DNA of 21,046 nucleotides from Oscillospiraceae bacterium (lineage in GTDB: Bacteria; Bacillota; Clostridia; Oscillospirales; Oscillospiraceae): positions 1 through 21,046 of the forward strand of contig JAHHSJ010000034.1 of the NCBI GenBank assembly GCA_020025295.1, given 5' to 3'. A model generated the notes under the pieces. That model saw only the letters and a program-made list of their open reading frames with translations. It was not told where the DNA came from and ran no database searches. The number at the start of each line of letters is the position of its first letter. The stretch's first letter is position 1. A program made the translations under genes and the position numbers. Shown here in pieces: positions 15,456 through 21,046 of this stretch.

Positions 15456-16511
15456 ATGGATCAATTTAACATCTCTGGACAGATGTGGTTTGACGGAGTT
15501 CATGACCCGGTTTTGTGGGTAAAAGAGAATAAAATTGCCTACTGCAATCCTGCGGCCAAGGAAGTCGGCTTTGAGGAAGGGCAGCTGCTGCCGGAGGAAC
15601 TTCAGGGGGACGACGGCGAGCAGGTGTTTTGCGCACGCTGGCAGGGTGTCAGCTGGAACGGCCGCAAGGAGCGGATGCAGGAGGGCGACCTGATTCAGCT
15701 GAGCTGCTCGAAGACCAAGTCGATCAGCCTGAAGCGGATCAATCAGAGGGTGGGGAGAATGCGTCTGCCTCTGAGTAACCTATATAGTACCATGCAGATG
15801 CTGATGAATCCCTCGGTGGAACAGAACGAGGAAAAGTTCCGTATGTATCAGGGAATCCAGCGGAAGAACTATTATATGCTGCACCGTATGCTGGAAAATA
15901 CGGAGCTTCTTTGCTGGCTGGAGGATGAAGCGTCCGTATTCCAGATGCAGTTGCTGGACTTTGGCGGTCTGTGTGAGGCTGTGGTGCATGAGCTGGAAGC
16001 ACTGTTTGAACAGGCGGATTGCTCCATCACAATTGATAAGAAGGATGCAAACCTTTTGGTAAAGGGAAATGATTGGGCCTTGCGCCATATGCTCTATGAG
16101 CTGCTGTCCAATGCGCTGCGCTTTTCACCGAAGCAGGGGCGTGTTTGGATGAAGGTGGGACGGGAAGGCCGTCGGGTCCGTGTGCTCATTGGAAACTCCG
16201 GCGACGGATTCTCTTCCGAGGAAATGGCCAATGCCTTTGACCCTGCCACGGCGTCGGATGAGTTGACGCCCGGAAAGGGGCTTGGAATTGGTATTTCCAT
16301 CTGCCGCCTGATTGTGGAACGACAGGGAGGGCGCATTGCGCTGCTCAGCGGAAAGGGCGGTACCGTCGTGGTGGAGCTGCCCCTGTGCGAATATCTGGAC
16401 GGCGGACAGCTGCACAGCCCGGAAGCAGACCGCAGCGGTGGAATCAGCTCTGCCTTGCTCCAGCTTTCGGATGCCCTTCCTTGGGCGTGCTTTTTGGATG
16501 ATGAGCGGTAA
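15456..16511 (+). CDS. Orphan histidine-kinase-like sensor protein lacking the phospho-acceptor His
   Basis: This 351-aa protein has no membrane segments. Residues 9-90 look like a PAS-type sensor domain (GVHDPVLWVKENKIAYCNPAA). A dimerisation-helix region follows, then a GHKL ATPase domain at about 180-312, with N box LYELLSNALRFSP (Asn219), a weak G1 box NSGDGF at about 247-252, and G2 GKGLGIGISICRLI. Where kinases carry SHELRTPL, this protein has VGRMRLPL, so Gly100 (codon GGG at 15753-15755) replaces the histidine. No response-regulator gene lies beside it. The start at 15456 is chosen because GGAGGG lies 5 bases upstream; an earlier TTG at 15423 lacks a ribosome site. It could be a regulatory pseudokinase or bind a partner protein. 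Confidence 0.78.
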   Translation: MDQFNISGQMWFDGVHDPVLWVKENKIAYCNPAAKEVGFEEGQLLPEELQGDDGEQVFCARWQGVSWNGRKERMQEGDLIQLSCSKTKSISLKRINQRVGRMRLPLSNLYSTMQMLMNPSVEQNEEKFRMYQGIQRKNYYMLHRMLENTELLCWLEDEASVFQMQLLDFGGLCEAVVHELEALFEQADCSITIDKKDANLLVKGNDWALRHMLYELLSNALRFSPKQGRVWMKVGREGRRVRVLIGNSGDGFSSEEMANAFDPATASDELTPGKGLGIGISICRLIVERQGGRIALLSGKGGTVVVELPLCEYLDGGQLHSPEADRSGGISSALLQLSDALPWACFLDDER

Positions 16512-16575
16512 ATGGGATTCCGCGTGTGTGGCAGAAGGTCGATTCTGCCCCTATAATTCAATATGTATAAGAGCT

Positions 16576-16616
16576 AAAAAACAGCACCGGAGAGTTTGAA
16601 TCCGGTGCTGTTTTTT
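16576..16616 (+). terminator. Intrinsic terminator of the kinase-like gene
   Basis: A perfect stem (AAAAAACAGCACCGGA at 16576-16591, TCCGGTGCTGTTTTTT at 16601-16616) with a 9-base loop ends in six Ts. It lies 65 bases after the stop codon. The 170 bases from here to the next promoter contain nothing I can support as a feature. Confidence 0.92.
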
Positions 16617-16786
16617 CTAGAAAAGGGAGTAAGAAAGCGTTCTTGAGGGCTGGATTACTTGTTATATGAGAAAGCACCGGGTGTGAGTTCAGTGCAAAGT
16701 GATACTAAATATTCGTCATAATAAACAATATGAATGTCGGAAAACCATATAATTTGTAGAATTTAATACCGGGACCGTGATATTTG

Positions 16787-16815
16787 TTGACAAATTATGA
16801 ACGGGTTTATATACT
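16787..16815 (+). promoter_or_regulatory. Sigma-A promoter of the PTS operon
   Basis: TTGACA (16787-16792), exactly 17 bases, TATACT (16810-16815). It would start a leader RNA at about 16822 that contains the antitermination element, roughly 170 bases before the first gene. Confidence 0.88.
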
Positions 16816-16818
16816 TTA

Positions 16819-16846
16819 GATGAAAAGACGGAGCGACCGTTTCATC
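16819..16846 (+). repeat. Hairpin at the 5' end of the PTS leader RNA
   Basis: GATGAAA (16819-16825) pairs with TTTCATC (16840-16846), with an inner CGG/CCG pair, a 3-base bulge and an AGCGA loop. It sits at the predicted transcription start. It could stabilise the mRNA 5' end or be an operator. Confidence 0.35.
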
Positions 16847-16870
16847 CTCGTTAAATTGCAGTTAAAGTTT

Positions 16871-16898
16871 GGATTGTTACTGTTCGGCAGGCAAAACC
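16871..16898 (+). promoter_or_regulatory. Ribonucleic antiterminator (RAT) of the BglG/LicT family
   Basis: GGATTGTTACTG at 16871-16882 and GCAGGCAAAACC at 16887-16898 match, as I recall it, the conserved RAT found before LicT/SacT-controlled genes, with a short TTCG-type loop between them. Its 3' part overlaps the left arm of the following terminator, so binding of the antiterminator protein would prevent the terminator from folding. The protein is encoded immediately downstream, which implies autoregulation. Confidence 0.93.
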
Positions 16899-16946
16899 AG
16901 ATTTTGCTCAGACACCAATTATGTCGGGCAAAATTTGGTTTTTTTT
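16893..16946 (+). terminator. Conditional terminator overlapping the RAT
   Basis: The left arm 16893-16909 pairs with 16926-16942 over 17 positions, including two G-U pairs, around a 16-base loop. A tract of eight Ts (16939-16946) follows. The first six bases of the left arm (AAAACC) belong to the RAT, making the two structures mutually exclusive. Confidence 0.9.
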
Positions 16947-16989
16947 GTTTTTTGATGCATTTAATGGAGTCGAGATGAGGGGGAAGGAC

Positions 16990-17826
16990 ATGAAAATCCT
17001 AAAGGTCATCAATAACAATGTGGTCAGTTGTGTAGATGAATTAGGCAGAGAATCTGTGGCAATGGGAAAAGGTCTGGGCTTTGCCTCTCGCTCTGGTATG
17101 GAACTGAATCAGGATAAAGTGGAAAAGCTCTTTCATTTGAGAAGTCAGAGTGAAACCGATCGACTGAAGGATCTGTTTTCCAGTATTTCGGAGGAACAGA
17201 TTGAGCTTTGCAGCCGTATCATTGCTTATGCCGGGGAAAGCCTCAGCGCAAGATTGAATCCGAGCATTTACCTGACTCTGACCGACCATATCAATTTTGC
17301 TATCAATCGAATTAAGCAGGGGATTGTCTTTCAGAATGCCCTGCTGACCGAAGTGAGAACCTTCTACCCGAGAGAATATGCGGTGGGCAAATACGCCGTA
17401 GAGTTGATCCGAACGGAAACCGGAATCCCGTTCCCGGAGGATGAGGCGGCCAGCGTTGCCCTTCATCTGGTCAATGCGGAATCGGATAATTCCATCAGTG
17501 AAACGGTCCGAATCACGCAGGCGCTTCACGATATTTTGGAGATTCTGCGGCAGTCCAAGGAAGTCTCGCTGAACGAAGATTCCACCTACTTTGACGAATT
17601 TACCGTCAACTTAAAATTTTTGGTGATCCGCATTTTTGACGGGCAGGAGAAGGACTGCCAGTCGTCCGACCTCATGGAGGTTGTCCGACAGTCCTACCCC
17701 AAGGAATACGCCTGTGCCGATTTGGTTGCCGAATATCTGGAAAAGCAGAGCCAGTATCCGGTCAGCGAGGAAACCAAAGTCTACTTGGCCATGAATATTC
17801 ATCGTGTGGTCGCAAATAGTCAGTAA
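16990..17826 (+). CDS. licT: BglG/LicT-family transcription antiterminator (PTS-regulated)
   Basis: This RNA-binding antiterminator of 278 aa has nearly the length of Bacillus LicT (277). Residues 1-55 form the co-antiterminator RNA-binding domain (MKILKVINNNVVSCVD...GKGLGF). PRD1 (about 65-170) keeps both regulatory histidines, His100 in LTDHINFA and His159 in ALHLVNAE. PRD2 (about 171-278) has Asn207 (FTVNLKF) and Asn269 (YLAMNIHR) where LicT has His207 and His269, so activation by HPr phosphorylation there looks lost. The ATG at 16990 follows GGGGGAAGGA. A longer frame from 16921 begins inside the terminator and is rejected. It probably controls its own PTS operon, like GlcT. The symbol is by family; glcT is an alternative. 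Confidence 0.9.
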   Translation: MKILKVINNNVVSCVDELGRESVAMGKGLGFASRSGMELNQDKVEKLFHLRSQSETDRLKDLFSSISEEQIELCSRIIAYAGESLSARLNPSIYLTLTDHINFAINRIKQGIVFQNALLTEVRTFYPREYAVGKYAVELIRTETGIPFPEDEAASVALHLVNAESDNSISETVRITQALHDILEILRQSKEVSLNEDSTYFDEFTVNLKFLVIRIFDGQEKDCQSSDLMEVVRQSYPKEYACADLVAEYLEKQSQYPVSEETKVYLAMNIHRVVANSQ

Positions 17827-17863
17827 ATCATTGATTTTGAATCAATTGGAAAGAGGTTACAAT

Positions 17864-18349
17864 ATGGGTTTTTTCAAGAAGTTGTTCGGCAGCAATGAGC
17901 TGGAGTTGGGTGCCCCTGTGGACGGCCATGCTGTTTCTGTCAAGGAAGTCAGCGATCCCACCTTTGGTGAGGAAATTTTGGGCAAGGGAATTGCCGTCCG
18001 TCCTACCGGCAATCGCATTGTTGCTCCTTGCGACGCAACCATCGACCTGATGTTTGATACCGGTCATGCAGTCAGCTTGGTGGCGGACAACGGCGCTGAG
18101 ATTCTGATCCATGTGGGTCTGGACACCGTGAATCTGGAAGGAAAGCACTTTACCGTCCATGCCAAGAGCGGTGAGCACGTGACCGCAGGTCAGCTGCTGA
18201 TCGAGTTTGACCGTGAGGCCATCGCTGCGGAAGGCTATGATGTCATCACTCCCATGGTGATCTGCAATACGGATAAGTATGGTGAAGTGAATATCTATGT
18301 GGATAAAGATGTGACCGCAGGCGAAAAGGTCATTGGTCTGAAGGAGTAA
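17864..18349 (+). CDS. crr: PTS EIIA component, glucose (Crr) family
   Basis: This soluble 161-aa phosphocarrier takes phosphate from HPr and passes it to a sugar-specific EIIB. The active-site pair is His68 in TGHAVSLV and His83 in LIHVGLDTVN, matching His75 and His90 of E. coli EIIA(Glc). The family C-terminal motifs (TPMVICNT, DVTAGEKVIGL) are present. It is a stand-alone domain rather than fused to EIICB. The start at 17864 has GGAAAGAGG about 8 bases upstream; an upstream in-frame ATG at 17804 would overlap the antiterminator gene and is rejected. It lies 37 bases after the antiterminator gene and probably serves the EIIC encoded at the end of the operon. Confidence 0.93.
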   Translation: MGFFKKLFGSNELELGAPVDGHAVSVKEVSDPTFGEEILGKGIAVRPTGNRIVAPCDATIDLMFDTGHAVSLVADNGAEILIHVGLDTVNLEGKHFTVHAKSGEHVTAGQLLIEFDREAIAAEGYDVITPMVICNTDKYGEVNIYVDKDVTAGEKVIGLKE

Positions 18350-18376
18350 TTTCAAGGCTGAAAGGAGCCAGAAACC

Positions 18377-19999
18377 ATGTTAAAGGGGATCGGACAGCCT
18401 GCATATTCCGGTGTTGCCATCGGGCGTGCATATGTCTATCGGAAACAGCAGTGCGACCTGCCTGCATCCTGCGGCGATGCCGAGCAGGAACAGCAGAAAT
18501 TCGATGCGGCAAAGGAAACGGCCCGGGAGCAGCTGCAGGAGCTGTTTGACAAGACCAAAGAGGAGATCGGCGAAGAACAGGCCATGATCATTGATGTTCA
18601 GGTGATGATGCTGGACGATCTGGACTATCTGGAAAATGTCGCTGACCTCATTCAGGGCGGCGCCAGTGCTGCTCAGGCAGCCCACGAAAGCGGCGAGTGC
18701 TTCTCCGCTGCCTTTGCTGCCATGGATGATGAGTATATGCAGGCCCGTGCCGTAGATGTGAAGGATGTGTCCACCCGCATTGTGAATATTCTCTGCGGCG
18801 GACAGACCGGCATGATGCTGGAGCAGCCCAGCATTCTGGTGGCAGAGGATTTGACCCCCAGTGAAACGGTGCAGCTGCCGAAGGATAAGATTCTGGCTTT
18901 TGTCACCCAGCAGGGTTCGTTTAATAGCCATACCGCGATTTTGGCGCGTATCATGAACATTCCGTCTCTGGTTCAGACCAAGATTGATCTGGATGCCGAC
19001 ATCGACGGAAAGCTGATGGTGGTGGACGGCTTTGAGGGCATCTGCTATGTGGACCCGGACGAGGAAACCCTCGCTGCCATGCGGAAAAAGCAGGATGAGG
19101 CAGCTGAGCAGCGCAATCAGCTGGAGCAGTATCGTGGCAAGCCCAGCATTACCAAGAAGGGACAGAAGATTGACCTCTGTGCCAATATCGGCAGTCCGGA
19201 AGATGTGGAAAGCGCACTTGCCGGCGATGCCGAGGGCATCGGCCTGTTGAGAAGTGAATTCCTCTATCTGGGCAGAGAGACCGCCCCGACGGAAGAGGAA
19301 CTGTTTGACGCCTATCGCACCGTGATTGAAGGAATGCAGGGCCGCCGTGTGGTCATCCGCACGCTGGACATCGGCGCCGATAAGCAGGTGGACTATTTCG
19401 GTCTGGAAGCCGAGGAGAATCCGGCGCTGGGCTATCGGGGCATTCGAATCTGCCTTGAGCATGATGAGATTTTCCGTCCCCATATGCGAGCCATCTATCG
19501 TGCGGCTGCCTATGGCGAAGTCTGCGTGATGTTCCCCATGATTACCTCCCTGTGGGAAGTTCGGGAAATTAAAAAGTTCTGTGCCGCAGTTCGGGAAGAA
19601 CTGGCAGCCGAGGGAATTCCTTACGGCGAGGTAGAGCTGGGCATTATGGTGGAAACTCCGGCAGCTGCGGTGATGAGCCGTGAGCTGGCCAAGGAAGTGG
19701 ACTTCTTCAGCGTGGGTACCAACGATCTGACCCAGTATACTCTGGCTATTGATCGTCAGAACGCCAAGCTGGACCGCTTCTACGACGCCCACCATCCTGC
19801 GGTGCTGGCCTTGATGGATATGATCGCCAAGAGCGCAAGAGAAGCCGGCATCTGGTGCGGCATCTGCGGTGAACTGGGTGCAGACACCACCCTGACAGAA
19901 GAATTTATCAAAATGGGCTATACCGAGCTTTCGGTTGCTCCTGGCCGCATTTTGGAGATCCGAAAGATTATTTGCGAAAGCGAGGTTGAACCCCAATGA
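18377..19999 (+). CDS. ptsI: PTS Enzyme I (phosphoenolpyruvate-protein phosphotransferase)
   Basis: This is the general first enzyme of the PTS, transferring phosphate from PEP to itself and then to HPr in the cytoplasm. At 540 aa, the N-terminal HPr-binding domain begins with LKGIGQPAYSGVAIGRAYVY. The phosphorylated residue is His185 in GSFNSHTAILAR. The C-terminal PEP-binding barrel carries GYRGIRICLEHDE, FFSVGTNDLTQYTLAIDR and the catalytic Cys497 in CGICGELGAD. Length is a little shorter than the usual 570-575 aa. AAAGGAG lies 9 bases before the ATG. The stop overlaps the ptsH start as ATGA. The order ptsI-ptsH is the reverse of the common ptsHI order. Confidence 0.97.
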   Translation: MLKGIGQPAYSGVAIGRAYVYRKQQCDLPASCGDAEQEQQKFDAAKETAREQLQELFDKTKEEIGEEQAMIIDVQVMMLDDLDYLENVADLIQGGASAAQAAHESGECFSAAFAAMDDEYMQARAVDVKDVSTRIVNILCGGQTGMMLEQPSILVAEDLTPSETVQLPKDKILAFVTQQGSFNSHTAILARIMNIPSLVQTKIDLDADIDGKLMVVDGFEGICYVDPDEETLAAMRKKQDEAAEQRNQLEQYRGKPSITKKGQKIDLCANIGSPEDVESALAGDAEGIGLLRSEFLYLGRETAPTEEELFDAYRTVIEGMQGRRVVIRTLDIGADKQVDYFGLEAEENPALGYRGIRICLEHDEIFRPHMRAIYRAAAYGEVCVMFPMITSLWEVREIKKFCAAVREELAAEGIPYGEVELGIMVETPAAAVMSRELAKEVDFFSVGTNDLTQYTLAIDRQNAKLDRFYDAHHPAVLALMDMIAKSAREAGIWCGICGELGADTTLTEEFIKMGYTELSVAPGRILEIRKIICESEVEPQ

Positions 20000-20253
20000 A
20001 AGAGTTTAAGTATGTGATTACGGATGAGATGGGACTCCATGCCCGTCCTGCCGGTCAGCTGGTGAAGGCTGCTGCCGGTTATGCTTGTGATGTGAAGCTG
20101 ACGGCCAACGGAACCACCGTGGCCGCCAAGCGTATCATGGGCGTCATGCGTCTGGCGGCCAAGAAGGGCCACGAGATCACTTTGTCCTGCTCCGGCGCCG
20201 ATGAAGAGAAGGCAGCCGCTGAGCTGGAAGCCTTTGTGAAGGCAAATCTGTAA
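19996..20253 (+). CDS. ptsH: PTS phosphocarrier HPr lacking regulatory Ser46
   Basis: This small 85-aa phosphocarrier relays phosphate from Enzyme I to EIIA. The catalytic His15 is present in GLHARPA. The usual Firmicutes regulatory segment KSIMGVM reads KRIMGVM, so Arg46 (codon CGT at 20131-20133) replaces Ser46, the target of HPr kinase/phosphorylase. This HPr should carry sugar-transport phosphate normally but not form the Ser-phosphorylated CcpA co-repressor. It is translationally coupled to ptsI by the ATGA overlap. It could be a specialised copy with a canonical ptsH elsewhere in the genome, which the window cannot show. Confidence 0.94.
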   Translation: MKEFKYVITDEMGLHARPAGQLVKAAAGYACDVKLTANGTTVAAKRIMGVMRLAAKKGHEITLSCSGADEEKAAAELEAFVKANL

Positions 20254-20268
20254 TATTTCTGTCGGTTT

Positions 20269-20291
20269 GAGTCGCCGTGGGCCGGTGGCTC
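20269..20291 (+). repeat. Hairpin between ptsH and the EIIC gene
   Basis: GAGTCGCCG pairs with CGGTGGCTC over 9 bp (two G-U pairs) around a TGGGC loop and is followed only by TTT. It lies in the 87-base gap and may be a weak attenuator or mRNA processing/stability element. No second RAT is seen here. Confidence 0.4.
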
Positions 20292-20340
20292 TTTGGAAAG
20301 AAAAAACTTGTGAAAAAGAAAGAGAGAGGAGTTTCCTGTT

Positions 20341-21046
20341 ATGATGAAACATCTTCAAAGACTGGGTAAGGCTTTGTTCCTGCCGGTCGCAATTCTGCCT
20401 ATCTGTGGTATCCTGATGGGTATTGGCTACGCCATGGCTCCCGGTGCCATGGGTGTCCCCGATGCACCTACTTCCGGTGCTCTGTATGTCATTGGCTTCT
20501 TCCTGATCAAGGCCGGCGGTGCATTGATCGATAATATGCCGCTGTTGTTCGCGGTTGGTGTTGCAGTTGGTTTGTCCAAGGAAAGCGACGGTACCGGCGC
20601 TCTGGCTGGTCTGGTTTCCTGGCTGATGATTACCAAGCTGCTGAACCCCGCTGTGGTGACTGTCATTGCCCCCAAGATGATGGCCGATCCCATCAAGGCT
20701 CTGGCCTTTGGCAAGATCGAGAACCCCTTCATCGGCATCCTCTGCGGCATCATCGGCGGTCTGTGCTACAACAAGTTCAAGGACACCAAGCTGCCCGATG
20801 TGCTGGCCTTCTTCTCCGGCAAGCGCTCCGTTGCTCTGGTGACCGGCGCTCTGTCTGTTGTGGTCGCTGCTGCTCTGCTGTTTGTCTGGCCTGTTATCTT
20901 CACTGTTCTGGTTGCCATCGGCAACGGCATCAAGAGCATGGACGTCATCGGTGTCGGCATCTATGCCTTCCTGAACCGTCTGCTGATTCCTACCGGCCTG
21001 CATCACGCTCTGAACAACGTGTTCTGGTTTGACACCATCGGCATGG
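20341..21046 (+). CDS. PTS EIIC component, N-acetylglucosamine/glucose family (3' end cut by window)
   Basis: This is the membrane permease domain of a PTS sugar transporter. The first 235 residues are visible and the frame is open at the window edge. The N-terminus (LQRLGKALFLPVAILPICGI) and the IDNMPLLFAVGVAVGLSKE segment near residues 60-80 are typical of the glucose superfamily EIIC. IPTGLHHALNNVFWFDTIG from residue 216 is closest, from memory, to NagE-type N-acetylglucosamine permeases. GAGAGGAG lies 9 bases before the ATG; a second ATG follows directly. Whether an EIIB domain is fused at the C-terminus cannot be seen. Glucose or a related hexosamine is the likely substrate; GlcNAc is preferred on motif grounds. 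Confidence 0.88.
   Translation, partial: MMKHLQRLGKALFLPVAILPICGILMGIGYAMAPGAMGVPDAPTSGALYVIGFFLIKAGGALIDNMPLLFAVGVAVGLSKESDGTGALAGLVSWLMITKLLNPAVVTVIAPKMMADPIKALAFGKIENPFIGILCGIIGGLCYNKFKDTKLPDVLAFFSGKRSVALVTGALSVVVAAALLFVWPVIFTVLVAIGNGIKSMDVIGVGIYAFLNRLLIPTGLHHALNNVFWFDTIGM

Noticed and set aside
16530..16549. GGCAGAA/TTCTGCC 7-bp hairpin after the kinase-like gene
   Set aside because: It has no T tract, and a much stronger terminator follows at 16576-16616.
16617..16870. Search for a CcpA-type cre site near the PTS promoter
   Set aside because: The TGAAAAGACGG...CCGTTTCA segment looks symmetric, but its half-site spacing does not fit the cre consensus. I treat it only as a hairpin.
16921..16989. 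Upstream in-frame ATG giving a 23-residue N-terminal extension of the antiterminator
   Set aside because: That ATG lies in the loop of the RAT-controlled terminator and has no ribosome site. The ATG at 16990 has one and matches the family's MKI start.
18380..19996. A 538-codon open frame on the minus strand opposite ptsI
   Set aside because: It mirrors ptsI almost end to end because the gene has few codons whose complements are stops. There is no ribosome site or known motif.
1..21046. CRISPR arrays, tRNA/rRNA genes, insertion sequences, phage integration sites, origins
   Set aside because: No regularly spaced repeats, cloverleaf genes, transposase or integrase motifs were found on either strand by reading.

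Overview
The window reads as a chromosomal segment of a Gram-positive anaerobe of the class Clostridia, most likely a gut Oscillospiraceae-type bacterium. This rests on the Shine-Dalgarno sites (AGGAGG-like before nearly every gene), consensus sigma-A promoters, intrinsic terminators, a LicT-type antiterminator with its RNA target, and GC-rich codon third positions. The exact genus is inference. I see no rRNA, tRNA, CRISPR array, insertion sequence or integrase.

Region 1 (16-10385, + strand) looks like one long operon whose promoter lies left of the window. It encodes a complete family-5 (peptide/oligosaccharide-type) ABC importer: lipoprotein, two permeases, two ATPases. Four enzymes follow: an FrdA/NadB-like flavoprotein, a CE7/AXE1-type esterase, a shortened paralogue of that esterase lacking the nucleophilic serine, and a Gfo/Idh/MocA dehydrogenase. 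Several stop/start codons overlap as ATGA. The layout suggests uptake of a small solute, ester removal and redox conversion in the cytoplasm. The substrate cannot be read from the sequence.

Region 2 (10401-14000) begins at the operon terminator. It holds an XRE/S24 LexA-like repressor followed by oligoendopeptidase F, a hairpin-rich stretch with a truncated HTH gene, and a small minus-strand zinc-ribbon/TM2 membrane protein with a perfect promoter.

Region 3 (14033-16616) has gap (GAPDH, minus strand) diverging from a histidine-kinase-like gene that lacks the phospho-acceptor histidine. About 400 AT-rich bases separate them.

Region 4 (16787-21046, + strand) is a compact phosphotransferase (PTS) operon. 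The order is promoter, RNA antiterminator (RAT) overlapping a terminator, LicT/GlcT-like antiterminator, EIIA(Glc), Enzyme I, HPr, and an EIIC of the GlcNAc/glucose family cut by the window edge. The antiterminator probably controls its own operon. Two key regulatory sites appear to be lost: HPr has Arg instead of Ser46, and the second PRD of the antiterminator has Asn at both usual histidine positions. This is the most notable signal in the window, because it suggests PTS control that does not use the classical Firmicutes HPr kinase/CcpA route.
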